From CBDCYS01 sp965224215 (GTDB lineage Bacteria > Acidobacteriota > Terriglobia > Bryobacterales > UBA6623): a DNA stretch of 64,000 bases. Each line of letters opens with the position of its first letter. The first letter of the stretch is position 1. The stretch is from contig CBDCYS010000005.1 of assembly GCA_965224215.1 (NCBI GenBank), forward strand, positions 19,461 to 83,460, in the 5' to 3' direction. Shown piece after piece: positions 41,063-50,968 of the stretch. A program made the position numbers and the translations under genes. The notes beneath the pieces were generated by a model, which saw only the letters and a list, made by a program, of their open reading frames with translations, was not told where the DNA came from and ran no database searches.

Positions 41063-42862
41063 CCTGAATTATGCACTGCCGGTGCACCTGGTGAGGGCTG
41101 AGCCGCCAGGAACCATTTGGGGACCCCCGAAAACATGGGGTAAAAAGGTAGGCTGGCAAAGATTTCAGCTTCGCCAGTCAACCCCAAGGAGGTCACCCAA
41201 ATGGTTACCAAACGAAAACAGCATAGCTCCCGAAGGCCCGTCAAACAAGGCCCCGGCGCGAGGGCCCCGCGGCCCAATAAAATCGGGGCTGCCACGCCCT
41301 ATCACTTCCGTGGCAAGAATCTGACTCCCTACGGCGGCTTGCTGCCCGTCGCCACCCTGCTCGAAAAACTCGGCTTCCAAGCGCTGCTGGAAGAAACCCT
41401 CACGACCAAACGGATCACCCGAGCCATGAGCCCCTACCAGTTCGTGCTGGCCCTCGTGCTCGGCCTCTATGTCGGCTTTGCGCGGCTCAACCAACTCCGC
41501 TTCATCGCTCGCGACCCCATCCTGACCGGCATCTTGCAAGTGACGCGTCTGCCGCCGCAGTCCACGCTGTGGCGCTTTCTGGCCTCGCTGCACCTCAACG
41601 TGGCGAAGCAGATCCTTTCCATTCAGCGCCAGCTGCGGGAACGAGTCTGGGCCGCGGCCCACGTGAAGTTGGAGACGGTGACGCTGGACACCGACACCAC
41701 CGTGCATACCCTCTACGGCCGCCAGATGGGCGGGCGCAAGAGCTACAACCCCAAGAACAAGGGCAAGCGCAGCTACCAGCCGATACTGACCTTCCTGGCC
41801 GAGACGCGCCAATACCTGATGGGCGGGTTGCGCAACGGCGACCGGCCCACGGGCCGACAGATCGCCGCCCACCTCGAGAGCGCTTTCCGGACTTTGCCGG
41901 GCGGCGTGAAGAAAATCCTGGCGCGGGCCGATTCCGGCTTTTATTGCTGGGAGGCGGTGGAGGCCTATGAAAAGGCGGCTTGTCAGTTCGTCATCGTGGC
42001 GCGCAAAACGCGGCGCCTGGTCGAGCGCTTGCAGCAAGCAGAATGGAAACCCTCCCCCCGCTCCGACGCGGACGCGGAATGCGAATTCCTCTACCAACCG
42101 CAAGGCTGGGCGCGGGCCTGCCGTTTCCTGGCGCTGCGTTACGAAAACGAGCCCAAGGCCGGCGCGGCCGAGCAATACCAGTTGTTCGCCACCAGCGCTT
42201 ACACCTACCGCGTGTTTGTCACCAATCTGGCCGAGCCGATCGCGGCGGTGGTGTGGTTTTACAATCAGCGCGCCGGAGCCGAGAACCTGATCAAGGAGGC
42301 CAACAACGACGCCGGGCTGGCGGCCCATCCCTCGCGCCGCTTTGACATGAACCGCAATCACTTTCAGTTGGCCATGCTGGCCTACAATCTCAACTGCTGG
42401 CTGCTGCTGTTCAACCGCGAAGCCCAGGCCAGCGTGGAGACGCTGCGGCACACCACCCTGGCGACGGCGCGGCTGCGTTTTCTGTTCGTGGCGGCCAAGA
42501 TCTGGCGGCACGCCGGCAGAACGGGTGTCAGCTACAGCGATCATTATCAGGAAAAGGGCCTGTTTGAACGGCTGATGCGACGGCTGCGGGCGATGGGGCC
42601 GCCGGGATCGAGCTTGGCGCCGGTGGTGGAGGGTGCGCTGAGCTGAGGGGCACTCCATGCATAAAATTTCATGCACTCGCCGCAACGTACTGGGAACACG
42701 CCGCTTGCCAGCCCGCTTTTGCCCTGCCGGGATCAGGAGGCGGCTCAAACGGGGAGGGAAACAGCAGAAAAGACGACTTGCGAAATCACTGAGTTGACAC
42801 GAGTGCCGCTATCGCCACAACTCCATCGACGATGGCTACGCCGAATCTGTGCATAATTCAGG
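41063..42862 (+). mobile_element. IS1380-family element, copy 3, with TTCCA duplication
   Basis: 1800 bp, the same 14-bp ends, flanked by TTCCA (41058-41062 and 42863-42867). Confidence 0.95.
41201..42646 (+). CDS. IS1380-family transposase, copy 3, intact
   Basis: A 481-residue DDE transposase as in copy 2, with Q instead of E in ETRQYLMGG. Motifs are unchanged. With copies 2 and 4 it is an active-looking source of the element. Confidence 0.95.
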   Translation: MVTKRKQHSSRRPVKQGPGARAPRPNKIGAATPYHFRGKNLTPYGGLLPVATLLEKLGFQALLEETLTTKRITRAMSPYQFVLALVLGLYVGFARLNQLRFIARDPILTGILQVTRLPPQSTLWRFLASLHLNVAKQILSIQRQLRERVWAAAHVKLETVTLDTDTTVHTLYGRQMGGRKSYNPKNKGKRSYQPILTFLAETRQYLMGGLRNGDRPTGRQIAAHLESAFRTLPGGVKKILARADSGFYCWEAVEAYEKAACQFVIVARKTRRLVERLQQAEWKPSPRSDADAECEFLYQPQGWARACRFLALRYENEPKAGAAEQYQLFATSAYTYRVFVTNLAEPIAAVVWFYNQRAGAENLIKEANNDAGLAAHPSRRFDMNRNHFQLAMLAYNLNCWLLLFNREAQASVETLRHTTLATARLRFLFVAAKIWRHAGRTGVSYSDHYQEKGLFERLMRRLRAMGPPGSSLAPVVEGALS

Positions 42863-42943
42863 TTCCATTGCGTCTGGCAGACAAAGTCTGTTCTGATAGT
42901 AGATTCTGTTTTCCTGACGGCTTAAGCGCAGAGGGGGCACGCA

Positions 42944-43637
42944 GTGCCAAAGAATGTGAGGGTCGCTGCATTGGAGCGCCTGCAAACACTTGCTACGGAC
43001 GAATACAACATCACGACGGAGAACGTGCGGCTGATGATTACGGACAATTACGGACATCTCGCGTGTATTCACCCAAGCCTTGCTTGAAGCCGGACACCCC
43101 GCCAGACAGATTCTGCGGATCACTACAAAGTTCCGGGACGCAGGCAGAAGGTCACCGCCGTGGCAGCCGGCTTCTAGAAAGGTCCCCGGCAGGCCGCAGG
43201 ACGGAGCGGACGGAAATAGACGCCTAAGGTAGCTGTTTAAACCGGATCACAAGTTTTACGCTGACGAGAATGGCGGAACACTTACTGAGGTTAGGTATTT
43301 CCTTCAGGCGCTCTCGATGGACGACGCGCCCGAGCTTCCCCCCAACACCATCCAAGACTGCTTTCTCTGGCTGGTTGAGCACCGCGTGGTGCCCGGCGCA
43401 TACTTCGCCCCGATCCAACTTATCCCGATTAGTCTTTTGAGGGTCCTCGATGACGCTCGCAGAATCCAATCAGGCCACCTCATTCCACTTGACCGAGGTG
43501 GGCACCACGAGCCAACGAACGCCTTTTTGATGCTCGCCCGAAGCAACCAGCTACAGGGCAACCTTACGGTAAGTGAACTGCTGGTACTCATGGAGCAAAT
43601 CCTACAGAGACACCGGGAGCGAGAACCTATTCCTTAA
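42944..43637 (+). pseudogene. HNH-endonuclease-like gene with one frameshift and one amber codon
   Basis: GTG at 42944 with GAGGGGG upstream starts VPKNVRVAALERLQTLATDE, then YNITTENVRLMITDNYGHL. After a +1 shift near 43050 the frame continues as VFTQALLEAGHPARQILRIT and so on to TAG at 43230-43232. It then resumes in the same frame, LFKPDHKFYADENGGTLTEV, to a C-terminal block IQSGHLIPLDRGGHHEPTNA FLMLARSNQLQG. That block follows the HxxPLxxGGxHxxxNxxxxxxxxN layout of HNH nucleases. It converges on the methyltransferase gene with 4 bp overlap, so it may be the matching restriction nuclease. The nuclease call rests on the motif only. Confidence 0.55.
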
Positions 43638-44689
43638 GCCTCACCCAATCTACGGTTTAACTGGTCAAGCGCCTGTCCGAAGCCCTCGATTGCCGTTTGT
43701 CGGGCTCCTTCTGCCTGTTTGACCTTTGTGGCGATCTCTCTCAGCGCCTTTTCTGACTCCGGGATCGGGATTTCAATCTCGCCAATGAATTCCGGTGTGA
43801 TTTCGTCAATGACCGACCCGAACACGCCGCGCTTGATAATCTCCCGTGCGTAATTCGTCCGCAGGAAAGCGAGGATGTAGCAGGGGTCAAGTTTCTTCGG
43901 GTCCGGCACAATTCTGATTACATGCTCCGACATCGCGCAACCATCCCATGCCGGTGGAACGGACGATACGATACCCGTTGACCCGCTGCGAGTAATCAGA
44001 AGCCAGCCCGCTTCCACTCGCAAGGCTTCGAGCTTAGGGTCGTCTGACCGAAGCCATTTGTCGGTTGTCGGGATCAACTCCGTGATGTTAGACCCCCCGA
44101 AAAAAGGAACCGCATCACGTGATCGGTCAACATAATCACGCCGAAATCTGCCAGGGTAGAAGATCCGTTCCACTACATCATGTAGCTTTTTTTTCTTCCA
44201 TCCCACCTTCACCTCAAGGGACAAGTCCGCGACGGTGCCGCCGGAGCCTCCGGTTAGAGGCTGGTGAAACAGCGCGTTCATCCGCAAGAGGGCGTCGCGC
44301 GCAATGGAGGAATACGGCACCGTGAAACAACGCTCGTAAGCATCCCCCGGATTGCCCCCATCCAGGAAGGTCTTGTATGCTGTCTTTACTTCGTCGAAGT
44401 CGGACAGGATTTCCTCTGATGACGAACCGTCTGCATGTCTTCTGAATACCGGATGCCCCCTTCTGTCATGTCCTATCCATCGCGGCATTGCCATGAACAC
44501 CGTTCCCTGAGTCTTCTCTTGCGGGTTAGATAAAGGCTCCGCTCTTCGTTTGACAACAAGGAGCGTCGTTTTAGTGCCGGTATGCGGCTGAAACGTCTCC
44601 ATCGGCAGATCAATAACGGCTAGCACTTCGGCCTGCCGCAGTAGCCACTCTCGCACGAACAGAGTTTGAGGCCCGGAGAGAATTTGATA

Positions 44690-46489
44690 CCTGAATTATG
44701 CACTGCCGGTGCACCTGGTGAGGGCTGAGCCGCCAGGAACCATTTGGGGACCCCCGAAAACATGGGGTAAAAAGGTAGGCTGGCAAAGATTTCAGCTTCG
44801 CCAGTCAACCCCAAGGAGGTCACCCAAATGGTTACCAAACGAAAACAGCATAGCTCCCGAAGGCCCGTCAAACAAGGCCCCGGCGCGAGGGCCCCGCGGC
44901 CCAATAAAATCGGGGCTGCCACGCCCTATCACTTCCGTGGCAAGAATCTGACTCCCTACGGCGGCTTGCTGCCCGTCGCCACCCTGCTCGAAAAACTCGG
45001 CTTCCAAGCGCTGCTGGAAGAAACCCTCACGACCAAACGGATCACCCGAGCCATGAGCCCCTACCAGTTCGTGCTGGCCCTCGTGCTCGGCCTCTATGTC
45101 GGCTTTGCGCGGCTCAACCAACTCCGCTTCATCGCTCGCGACCCCATCCTGACCGGCATCTTGCAAGTGACGCGTCTGCCGCCGCAGTCCACGCTGTGGC
45201 GCTTTCTGGCCTCGCTGCACCTCAACGTGGCGAAGCAGATCCTTTCCATTCAGCGCCAGCTGCGGGAACGAGTCTGGGCCGCGGCCCACGTGAAGTTGGA
45301 GACGGTGACGCTGGACACCGACACCACCGTGCATACCCTCTACGGCCGCCAGATGGGCGGGCGCAAGAGCTACAACCCCAAGAACAAGGGCAAGCGCAGC
45401 TACCAGCCGATACTGACCTTCCTGGCCGAGACGCGCGAATACCTGATGGGCGGGTTGCGCAACGGCGACCGGCCCACGGGCCGACAGATCGCCGCCCACC
45501 TCGAGAGCGCTTTCCGGACTTTGCCGGGCGGCGTGAAGAAAATCCTGGCGCGGGCCGATTCCGGCTTTTATTGCTGGGAGGCGGTGGAGGCCTATGAAAA
45601 GGCGGCTTGTCAGTTCGTCATCGTGGCGCGCAAAACGCGGCGCCTGGTCGAGCGCTTGCAGCAAGCAGAATGGAAACCCTCCCCCCGCTCCGACGCGGAC
45701 GCGGAATGCGAATTCCTCTACCAACCGCAAGGCTGGGCGCGGGCCTGCCGTTTCCTGGCGCTGCGTTACGAAAACGAGCCCAAGGCCGGCGCGGCCGAGC
45801 AATACCAGTTGTTCGCCACCAGCGCTTACACCTACCGCGTGTTTGTCACCAATCTGGCCGAGCCGATCGCGGCGGTGGTGTGGTTTTACAATCAGCGCGC
45901 CGGAGCCGAGAACCTGATCAAGGAGGCCAACAACGACGCCGGGCTGGCGGCCCATCCCTCGCGCCGCTTTGACATGAACCGCAATCACTTTCAGTTGGCC
46001 ATGCTGGCCTACAATCGCAACTGCTGGCTGCTGCTGTTCAACCGCGAAGCCCAGGCCAGCGTGGAGACGCTGCGGCACACCACCCTGGCGACGGCGCGGC
46101 TGCGTTTTCTGTTCGTGGCGGCCAAGATCTGGCGGCACGCCGGCAGAACGGGTGTCAGCTACAGCGATCATTATCAGGAAAAGGGCCTGTTTGAACGGCT
46201 GATGCGACGGCTGCGGGCGATGGGGCCGCCGGGATCGAGCTTGGCGCCGGTGGTGGAGGGTGCGCTGAGCTGAGGGGCACTCCATGCATAAAATTTCATG
46301 CACTCGCCGCAACGTACTGGGAACACGCCGCTTGCCAGCCCGCTTTTGCCCTGCCGGGATCAGGAGGCGGCTCAAACGGGGAGGGAAACAGCAGAAAAGA
46401 CGACTTGCGAAATCACTGAGTTGACACGAGTGCCGCTATCGCCACAACTCCATCGACGATGGCTACGCCGAATCTGTGCATAATTCAGG
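44690..46489 (+). mobile_element. IS1380-family element, copy 4, inside the methyltransferase gene
   Basis: 1800 bp, the same ends. Flanks are TGATA (44685-44689) and TGTTA (46490-46494), a 5-bp duplication with one substitution. Only the TGATA version keeps the methyltransferase frame; the other makes a stop codon. Confidence 0.95.
44828..46273 (+). CDS. IS1380-family transposase, copy 4, intact
   Basis: A 481-residue DDE transposase as in copies 2 and 3. It has R in MLAYNRNC like copy 1, so it is intermediate between copy 1 and copies 2/3. Oriented against the host gene. Confidence 0.95.
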   Translation: MVTKRKQHSSRRPVKQGPGARAPRPNKIGAATPYHFRGKNLTPYGGLLPVATLLEKLGFQALLEETLTTKRITRAMSPYQFVLALVLGLYVGFARLNQLRFIARDPILTGILQVTRLPPQSTLWRFLASLHLNVAKQILSIQRQLRERVWAAAHVKLETVTLDTDTTVHTLYGRQMGGRKSYNPKNKGKRSYQPILTFLAETREYLMGGLRNGDRPTGRQIAAHLESAFRTLPGGVKKILARADSGFYCWEAVEAYEKAACQFVIVARKTRRLVERLQQAEWKPSPRSDADAECEFLYQPQGWARACRFLALRYENEPKAGAAEQYQLFATSAYTYRVFVTNLAEPIAAVVWFYNQRAGAENLIKEANNDAGLAAHPSRRFDMNRNHFQLAMLAYNRNCWLLLFNREAQASVETLRHTTLATARLRFLFVAAKIWRHAGRTGVSYSDHYQEKGLFERLMRRLRAMGPPGSSLAPVVEGALS

Positions 46490-46965
46490 TGTTACGGCAT
46501 TACGATAGCAAGGCGGCCACGTCCCGGTTCCAGAACGCGAATATTCTGTTCAAGAAACAATATATCCGGTGCTCTCGGAGTCATTCTGCCAACGCCATCC
46601 AGCAACGACGGGTTGCGCCGTGATTGAGTGATAGACAGATCGAAGTTCCGCAAGATCTCTGGGTCCTTCACTGTAATTTTAGTCCCAAAAGGCGGGTTCG
46701 ACGCAGCACACAAGTGCGTGCCTAACTTGACGCGCGAACCGTTCAGTTTCAGGGCACTCGGATTTAACGAGTCACACTTCGCTACCAAAGACTCATTCCT
46801 GGTGCCCAAGCGCGCCTTTAGAGAAGCGTTTGCTAGGCCCGCGATTTCCTCGTCTACCTCCAGACCCTTGATACTGGAGAGCGAGAGTTTGATTACCTCT
46901 TCTTCGACTGGCCCAACGGCTTCGTCGAGCTCCAGCAGTGTACGAATATGGTTCATTCCAGCTAG

Positions 46966-47794
46966 GGCCTGTTAACACTAATCTGGACAAGCTGCTATAC
47001 TGGTGATGTATGGAAATCACCGAGCAGCAATACCTCCGCATCAAGCCGGTTTTGCCGCGCCAGCGGGGCAACGTGAGCCTGTCGAACCTGACGGTTTTAA
47101 ACGCGATTTTATATGTCGCCGAGCAGGGCTGCAAATGGCGCGGCTTGCCCCAGCGCTTCGGCAACTGGCACACCATTTACACCCGCATGAACCGCTGGTC
47201 GAAGAACGGCGTGCTCGACGCCGTCTTCGAGAAACTGCAGCGCGAGCAACTGGTCCGCATCAAAATCGAAGCCGTGTCGATGGACTCGACCATCGGGAAG
47301 GTTCATCCCGACGGCACCGGTGCGTTAAAAAAACCGGTCCGCAGGCGATCGGCAAATCCCGCGGCGGATGGACCACCAAGATTCATATGGTTGCCGCAGA
47401 TGCTCGAACGGCGATAACGTTCGCTCTCTCGCCCGGCCAAGCTCACGACGCCCAGCATGGCCGCGAGCTGCTGGGCGGTCTGGGGCCACTGCCCGAGCCG
47501 CTGCCGCTGCTCATGGACGGCGCCTATGAGGACGATCAGACACGCCAACTGGCTCTGGATTTCGGATGGATTCCCGTCGTGCCGCCCAAGCGTACCCGCT
47601 TGGAGCCGTGGGAGTTCGATCGAGTACTCTATCGCCGCCGCAACGAGGTCGAGAGACTCTTCCGCCGGCTCAAGGGATTCCGCCGAATCTTCTCCCGCTT
47701 CGACAAGCTCGACGTGATGTTCCTCGCCTTCCTCCACTTCGCCCTCATCGTCGAGGCTCTTCGTTTCGAGACCCCACGTTAGTGTTAACACGCC
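46966..47794 (+). mobile_element. IS5-family (IS427-like) element with CTAG duplication
   Basis: 829 bp. Ends GGCCTGTTAACACTAA and, on the complement, GGCGTGTTAACACTAA. CTAG repeats at 46962-46965 and 47795-47798. Removing the element restores GGFLLAGMNH in the methyltransferase. Confidence 0.93.
47010..47782 (+). CDS. IS5-family transposase made by -1 frameshift (orfA/orfB)
   Basis: OrfA starts at 47010 (MEITEQQYLRIKPVLPRQRG, winged-helix DNA-binding region, CKWRGLPQRFGNWHTIYTRM) and holds the first catalytic Asp (SMDSTIGKVH). At the run of seven A (47327-47333, A AAA AAA) a -1 slip joins it to the second frame (KKTGPQAIGKSRGGWTTKIH). The second frame supplies Asp in LLMDGAYEDD and Glu in RRRNEVERLFRRLKGFRRIF. 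Without slippage OrfA ends at 47417. This arrangement is normal in the IS427 group, so the element is probably intact. Confidence 0.9.
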
Positions 47795-48353
47795 CTAGCA
47801 GAAAGCCCCCTGTACCTGCACAGATGTCCACCAAATCGTCACCGAGACGCGGATCAAATTGGAGTAGCGTCATCGCAAGGGAGGTAACGCGCTGGTCCGT
47901 GAAGAACTGCCCGCCAATTCTTTTCGCCCAATTGCTCCGGATAATCTCAATCACATCACCGAACACGTCCCGTTTTGGGTCTGACAAATACACGCCGCTT
48001 AGCTGCGCCGCCGTGTACGCCACGTTCAAATCGTTCAGAGTGATTTCCGCAGATGGAGCGTACAGTTTCCACCGCACATTCATCTCCGCGAATGCCTGTC
48101 GCACCGCACCGGACACAACGCGGCATGCGGCAGCCTTCTGCGCCAAAACAGAGCGTACTTCGTTCCGGTCGTAGTCGAATGCGGGATGATGCTTTTGGCA
48201 CTCCTCCCAAAACATCCCGCCATGCAGAATCTTCCCCACTTCCGCGCAAATCCCCGCAGGCGTGCGGCTGGCGGCATTCGCGTAGAGATGGTCATAAATC
48301 TGATTGACTCGGTTCTGGAGATGATGAGAGCTTGGTGCGGCCATTCGTTTCAC

Positions 48354-48736
48354 TCCTCGTCAGATCTTACCCCAATGCAAATTCTGCGTCAAGCAGAAAG
48401 TGCTTGAGATTCTGGCCGCCGCTCTTCTCGCGCCTTGGAAGACGGCAGGGTCTTCAGCCAAGGAATTCACTTGTCACGTGCACACGCGCGTTTTCATCGC
48501 CCCACGCGAGTCGTTTCGCAACGCGAGCAAAGTGGACAACCAGCTTCGCGTATTATTGTCGTTCGCTTGAAGTCCTAAGCCAGCGATCTATTGCGTGCTC
48601 GGGCGAGCCTCAATTGTCAATCTGGCGGTAAGCTGCCTGCTAAGCCTCGGTCTGAAGGCAGAAGAGATTCAGTTTGAGGATTCCCTCGGCGAAGGGAAAT
48701 GGTGCTGGGACGAAACGCGCGCGCGGCGCTCGGAAC
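48354..48736. other. 380-bp spacer between the methyltransferase start and the FGE-like gene
   Basis: No recognised gene. A 57-codon frame from a GTG at 48400 (VLEILAAALLAPWKTAGSSA..) has no motif and no RBS. The promoter of the minus-strand methyltransferase should lie near 48360-48420. Confidence 0.4.
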
Positions 48737-49546
48737 CTACCAGCCGGCGTTTCTGCGGCGGGTGCGGGTGGGCTTGACTTCCGGGGACGCTCCGTCTTCG
48801 CGCACGCAGCGGAATCCTTGTAAGCTTCCGCGAATTTGCGGCCCGACTCGCGCCCGCGCGGAGACTCTTAGAAACTGGGCGCTGCTGCCCCAAGATCCGC
48901 CCCGAATGACCCGCGAATTGGTCTTCTCCTTGGGGCCTTCTGGATCGATTCTTGGAGATTTTGAGTAGTAATTGTCCTCATACCAATCAGCACACCACTC
49001 CCACAGGTTTCCGACCATATCGTAGAGGCCAAAGGCATTGGGAGGAAAACTTCCCACCGGAGAGGTGCCCTGCCAGTTTTGGCCTTTGCCGTAATAGTTC
49101 GCTTTCAGATGGGTGATACGGGTGCCCCAGGGGTAGTTGTTCCCGTCCAGGCCGCCGCGAGCGGCGTATTCCCACTCGGCCTCGGTCGGAAGGCGCCCGC
49201 CAACCCATTCGCAATAGGCCGCTGCATCTGTCCAGTTGACCTTGGCGACCGGGTGGTCCTCTCCCTGATCGAACCCGGCGTATTCGGGCAATTCCTTGTG
49301 AACCGCCTTGCAGAACCGCCGATAGGCCTCGACGGTCACCGGGCCGCGAGTCATCCAAAAACCCTTGGTAAGGCGAACCTTATGCCGCGGGGTTTCAGAT
49401 TCGGCGGCGACCCTGTCGCCCTCGGAGGCCCCCATCCAGAAGCTGCCTTTCGGGACCCAAACGTACTCTAGCTCTTCAAATACCTCGATCTTTAGCTTGC
49501 CGTTTTGGCTAAGCGCTTTGTTTGCAGTGATTTGGTTACGAGTCAT
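48737..49546 (-). CDS. Formylglycine-generating-enzyme (SUMF1) family protein
   Basis: 269 residues with the whole FGE-sulfatase domain: FVWVPKGSFWMG-type start (YVWVPKGSFWMGASEGD), ETPRHKVRLTKGFWM, EAYRRFCKAVHKELP, HPVAKVNWTDAAAYCEWVGG, RLPTEAEWEYAARGG, ..FGLYDMVGNLWEWCADWYED.., RVIRGGSWGSSAQFLRVSAR. It has no signal peptide. The paired active-site Cys residues of true formylglycine generators (..CxxxC in the last strand) are not evident; only FRCVRED is present. It is therefore more likely one of the many non-catalytic or other-function relatives. No sulfatase gene is adjacent. Confidence 0.88.
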   Translation of the reverse strand: MTRNQITANKALSQNGKLKIEVFEELEYVWVPKGSFWMGASEGDRVAAESETPRHKVRLTKGFWMTRGPVTVEAYRRFCKAVHKELPEYAGFDQGEDHPVAKVNWTDAAAYCEWVGGRLPTEAEWEYAARGGLDGNNYPWGTRITHLKANYYGKGQNWQGTSPVGSFPPNAFGLYDMVGNLWEWCADWYEDNYYSKSPRIDPEGPKEKTNSRVIRGGSWGSSAQFLRVSARARVGPQIRGSLQGFRCVREDGASPEVKPTRTRRRNAGW

Positions 49547-49611
49547 GGGGTTCTTAGACCGGGTTTTCTTCCTCCGCCAACCGGCGCTTTGTGGTGGCAG
49601 GGCGGCGCTGA

Positions 49612-50217
49612 CTACCCCCGGTACCTCTCCTCACGAAAAGAGTCCCCATACATATGATACCCCACTTGCTCCCAGAAGCCTGCCCGGTCTCGTTCCATGA
49701 AGTCGAGATTGGTCACCCATTTGGCACTTTTCCAGGCATAAAGGTGCGGAATGACCAGCCGAAGCGGTGCACCGTGGATGTCCGTGAGCGGCTCTGGAGC
49801 GTGCCGGTCAGCGAAAAGAACGTCGGCTCGCATCAAATCCTCAAGGGGCACATTTGTGGTGTAGCCGTTCTCGCCGTGGACCATGACGAATGCGGCCTGC
49901 GGCTTGGGACGGACCATTTCGGCGATCACCGAAAAAGGAACTCCCTCCCACTCATTGTCGAACTTGCTCCAGGAGGTAACGCAATGGAAATCGGCTTTGA
50001 TGCGCTTGCGGGGGAGTGTTTTGAACTCCTCCCAGCTGAGCTGGATCGGATTTTCGACCAGCCCGCGAGCCTTGAGGGTCCAGGTGACTGGGTCGAAGCT
50101 GGGGACGGACCCCTCATGCAGCACGGGCCATTTCAATGTTAGATACTGGCCCGGCGGCAAACGGCCCTCCTGCCTCTTGGCCTGCTCGAGTTTCTTGCGC
50201 TCTGAGTTGAGGGCCAT
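49612..50217 (-). CDS. Sulfite-oxidase-type molybdopterin oxidoreductase domain protein
   Basis: 201 residues. The conserved Mo-ligating Cys is in KADFHCVTSWSKFDNEWEGV (FHCVTxWS). VHGENGYTTNVPLEDLMRAD and GAPLRLVIPHLYAWKSAKWV are the family pterin-binding blocks. It lacks a signal peptide and the C-terminal dimerisation domain of eukaryotic sulfite oxidase, resembling the short stand-alone MsrP/YedY-like cores. The N-terminus (MALNSERKKLEQAKRQEGRL) is soluble, so it is cytosolic unless the start is misplaced. Electron partner unknown. Confidence 0.9.
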   Translation of the reverse strand: MALNSERKKLEQAKRQEGRLPPGQYLTLKWPVLHEGSVPSFDPVTWTLKARGLVENPIQLSWEEFKTLPRKRIKADFHCVTSWSKFDNEWEGVPFSVIAEMVRPKPQAAFVMVHGENGYTTNVPLEDLMRADVLFADRHAPEPLTDIHGAPLRLVIPHLYAWKSAKWVTNLDFMERDRAGFWEQVGYHMYGDSFREERYRG

Positions 50218-50317
50218 CGGGGGTTTCTTGCCGGCGGTCCGCGGCGGGACCAGGACAGACGGGTTAACTCTAAGTAAACTATAAGTTTAGCACGAGGCGA
50301 CCGTATGAGGCATCAGC

Positions 50318-50710
50318 ATGAAGCACGCAGCCCCAATCTTGTTCCGTGAAGGGATCGAACTGTTCAATCGCCGTGAGTTTTTCGACTGTCACGAGGTTCT
50401 CGAGGAGGTGTGGACCCCGACCCAGCAGCCGGAAAGGTGGTTTTTGCAGAGCCTCATCCATTTCGCGGTGGGCTTCTACCATCACCAAAAAGGCAACCCT
50501 ATCGGAGCCACTCGGCAGTTGGAAAAGGGGCTGAAGAAGATCGAGGGTTACCTGCCCACGTGGGGCGGCATCGACACGGCGTCAATCGAGCGAGAAGCCC
50601 GCCGTTGCCTGGCGATCATCGAGTCCGGAGGCCGGATTGAAGAGTTTCCCAAGATCGACCAGTTCGAGGAGTATGCCCCCCTTGATGGGATCAATGATGT
50701 CGGAAGCTAA
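50318..50710 (+). CDS. DUF309 protein
   Basis: 130 residues. The DUF309 hallmark is FREGIELFNRREFFDCHEVL EEVWTPTQQPERWFLQSLIH (FFxxHExxExxW). Function unknown; the family is helical, with a conserved His/Glu set that might bind a metal. ATG at 50318. It overlaps the start of the Toprim fragment by 14 bases in another frame. Confidence 0.88.
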   Translation: MKHAAPILFREGIELFNRREFFDCHEVLEEVWTPTQQPERWFLQSLIHFAVGFYHHQKGNPIGATRQLEKGLKKIEGYLPTWGGIDTASIEREARRCLAIIESGGRIEEFPKIDQFEEYAPLDGINDVGS

Positions 50711-50939
50711 GCAAGAATTGCTGAGCCAGTTCAAGCAAGTGATTCTGTTCCTTGATGGTGATCAGCCCGGCCGAGAGGCGGCCCAGTCAGTCGCTAGACG
50801 ACTGATGTACCAGATGTTCGTGCAAGTCATAAACTTACCTGACGGCAAGCAGCCCGATCAACTCTCGTCCGAGGAGATCCGGGCTGTCCTACGGGTACAA
50901 AACTCTGGCCCCGGCGATGGCCGGGGTCTTCTCTCTTGA
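50697..50939 (+). pseudogene. Toprim-domain fragment (DNA primase/CHC2-type)
   Basis: About 80 codons: KQVILFLDGDQPGREAAQSV and LMYQMFVQVINLPDGKQPDQ. LDGDxxGREAA is the second Toprim motif (DxD) of primase-type proteins, and the LPDGKQPDQLS tail is typical of CHC2-Toprim proteins linked to mobile elements. The zinc finger and first Toprim Glu are missing, so it is a 3' fragment. A terminator-like hairpin is inside its last codons. Confidence 0.7.
50909..50926 (+). terminator. Hairpin CCCCGGC-GATG-GCCGGGG followed by TCTTCTCTCTT
   Basis: A 7-bp GC stem with a 4-nt loop and pyrimidine-rich tail at the end of the Toprim fragment. Probable intrinsic terminator. Confidence 0.6.
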
Positions 50940-50968
50940 GGGTGGGTGGGAGCCGCCAAAAAAACGAA

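Larger units (their letters stand above)
43634..48353 (-). pseudogene. HsdM-HsdS fusion N6-adenine methyltransferase split by IS1380 and IS5
   Basis: Three minus-strand pieces (48353-47795, 46965-46490, 44689-43634) join into one 693-residue frame when both elements and one copy of each target duplication are removed. Order: N-terminal helical region, GQFFTDQRVTSLAMTLLQFD (motif X region), LVDICAGTGGFLLAG (motif I; the usual DPAxGTGGF), HLCAASNPPFGTKITVK (motif IV NPPF), GRLAIVMPYQILSG and LAVIDLPMETFQPHTGTKTT. A C-terminal HsdS-like target-recognition domain follows (KLHDVVERIFYPG.., SGSTGIVSSVPPA.., EIEIPIPESEKALREIATKV). This is the architecture of stand-alone M-S fusion enzymes of type I-like or type II systems. 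It is currently inactive. Confidence 0.9.
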
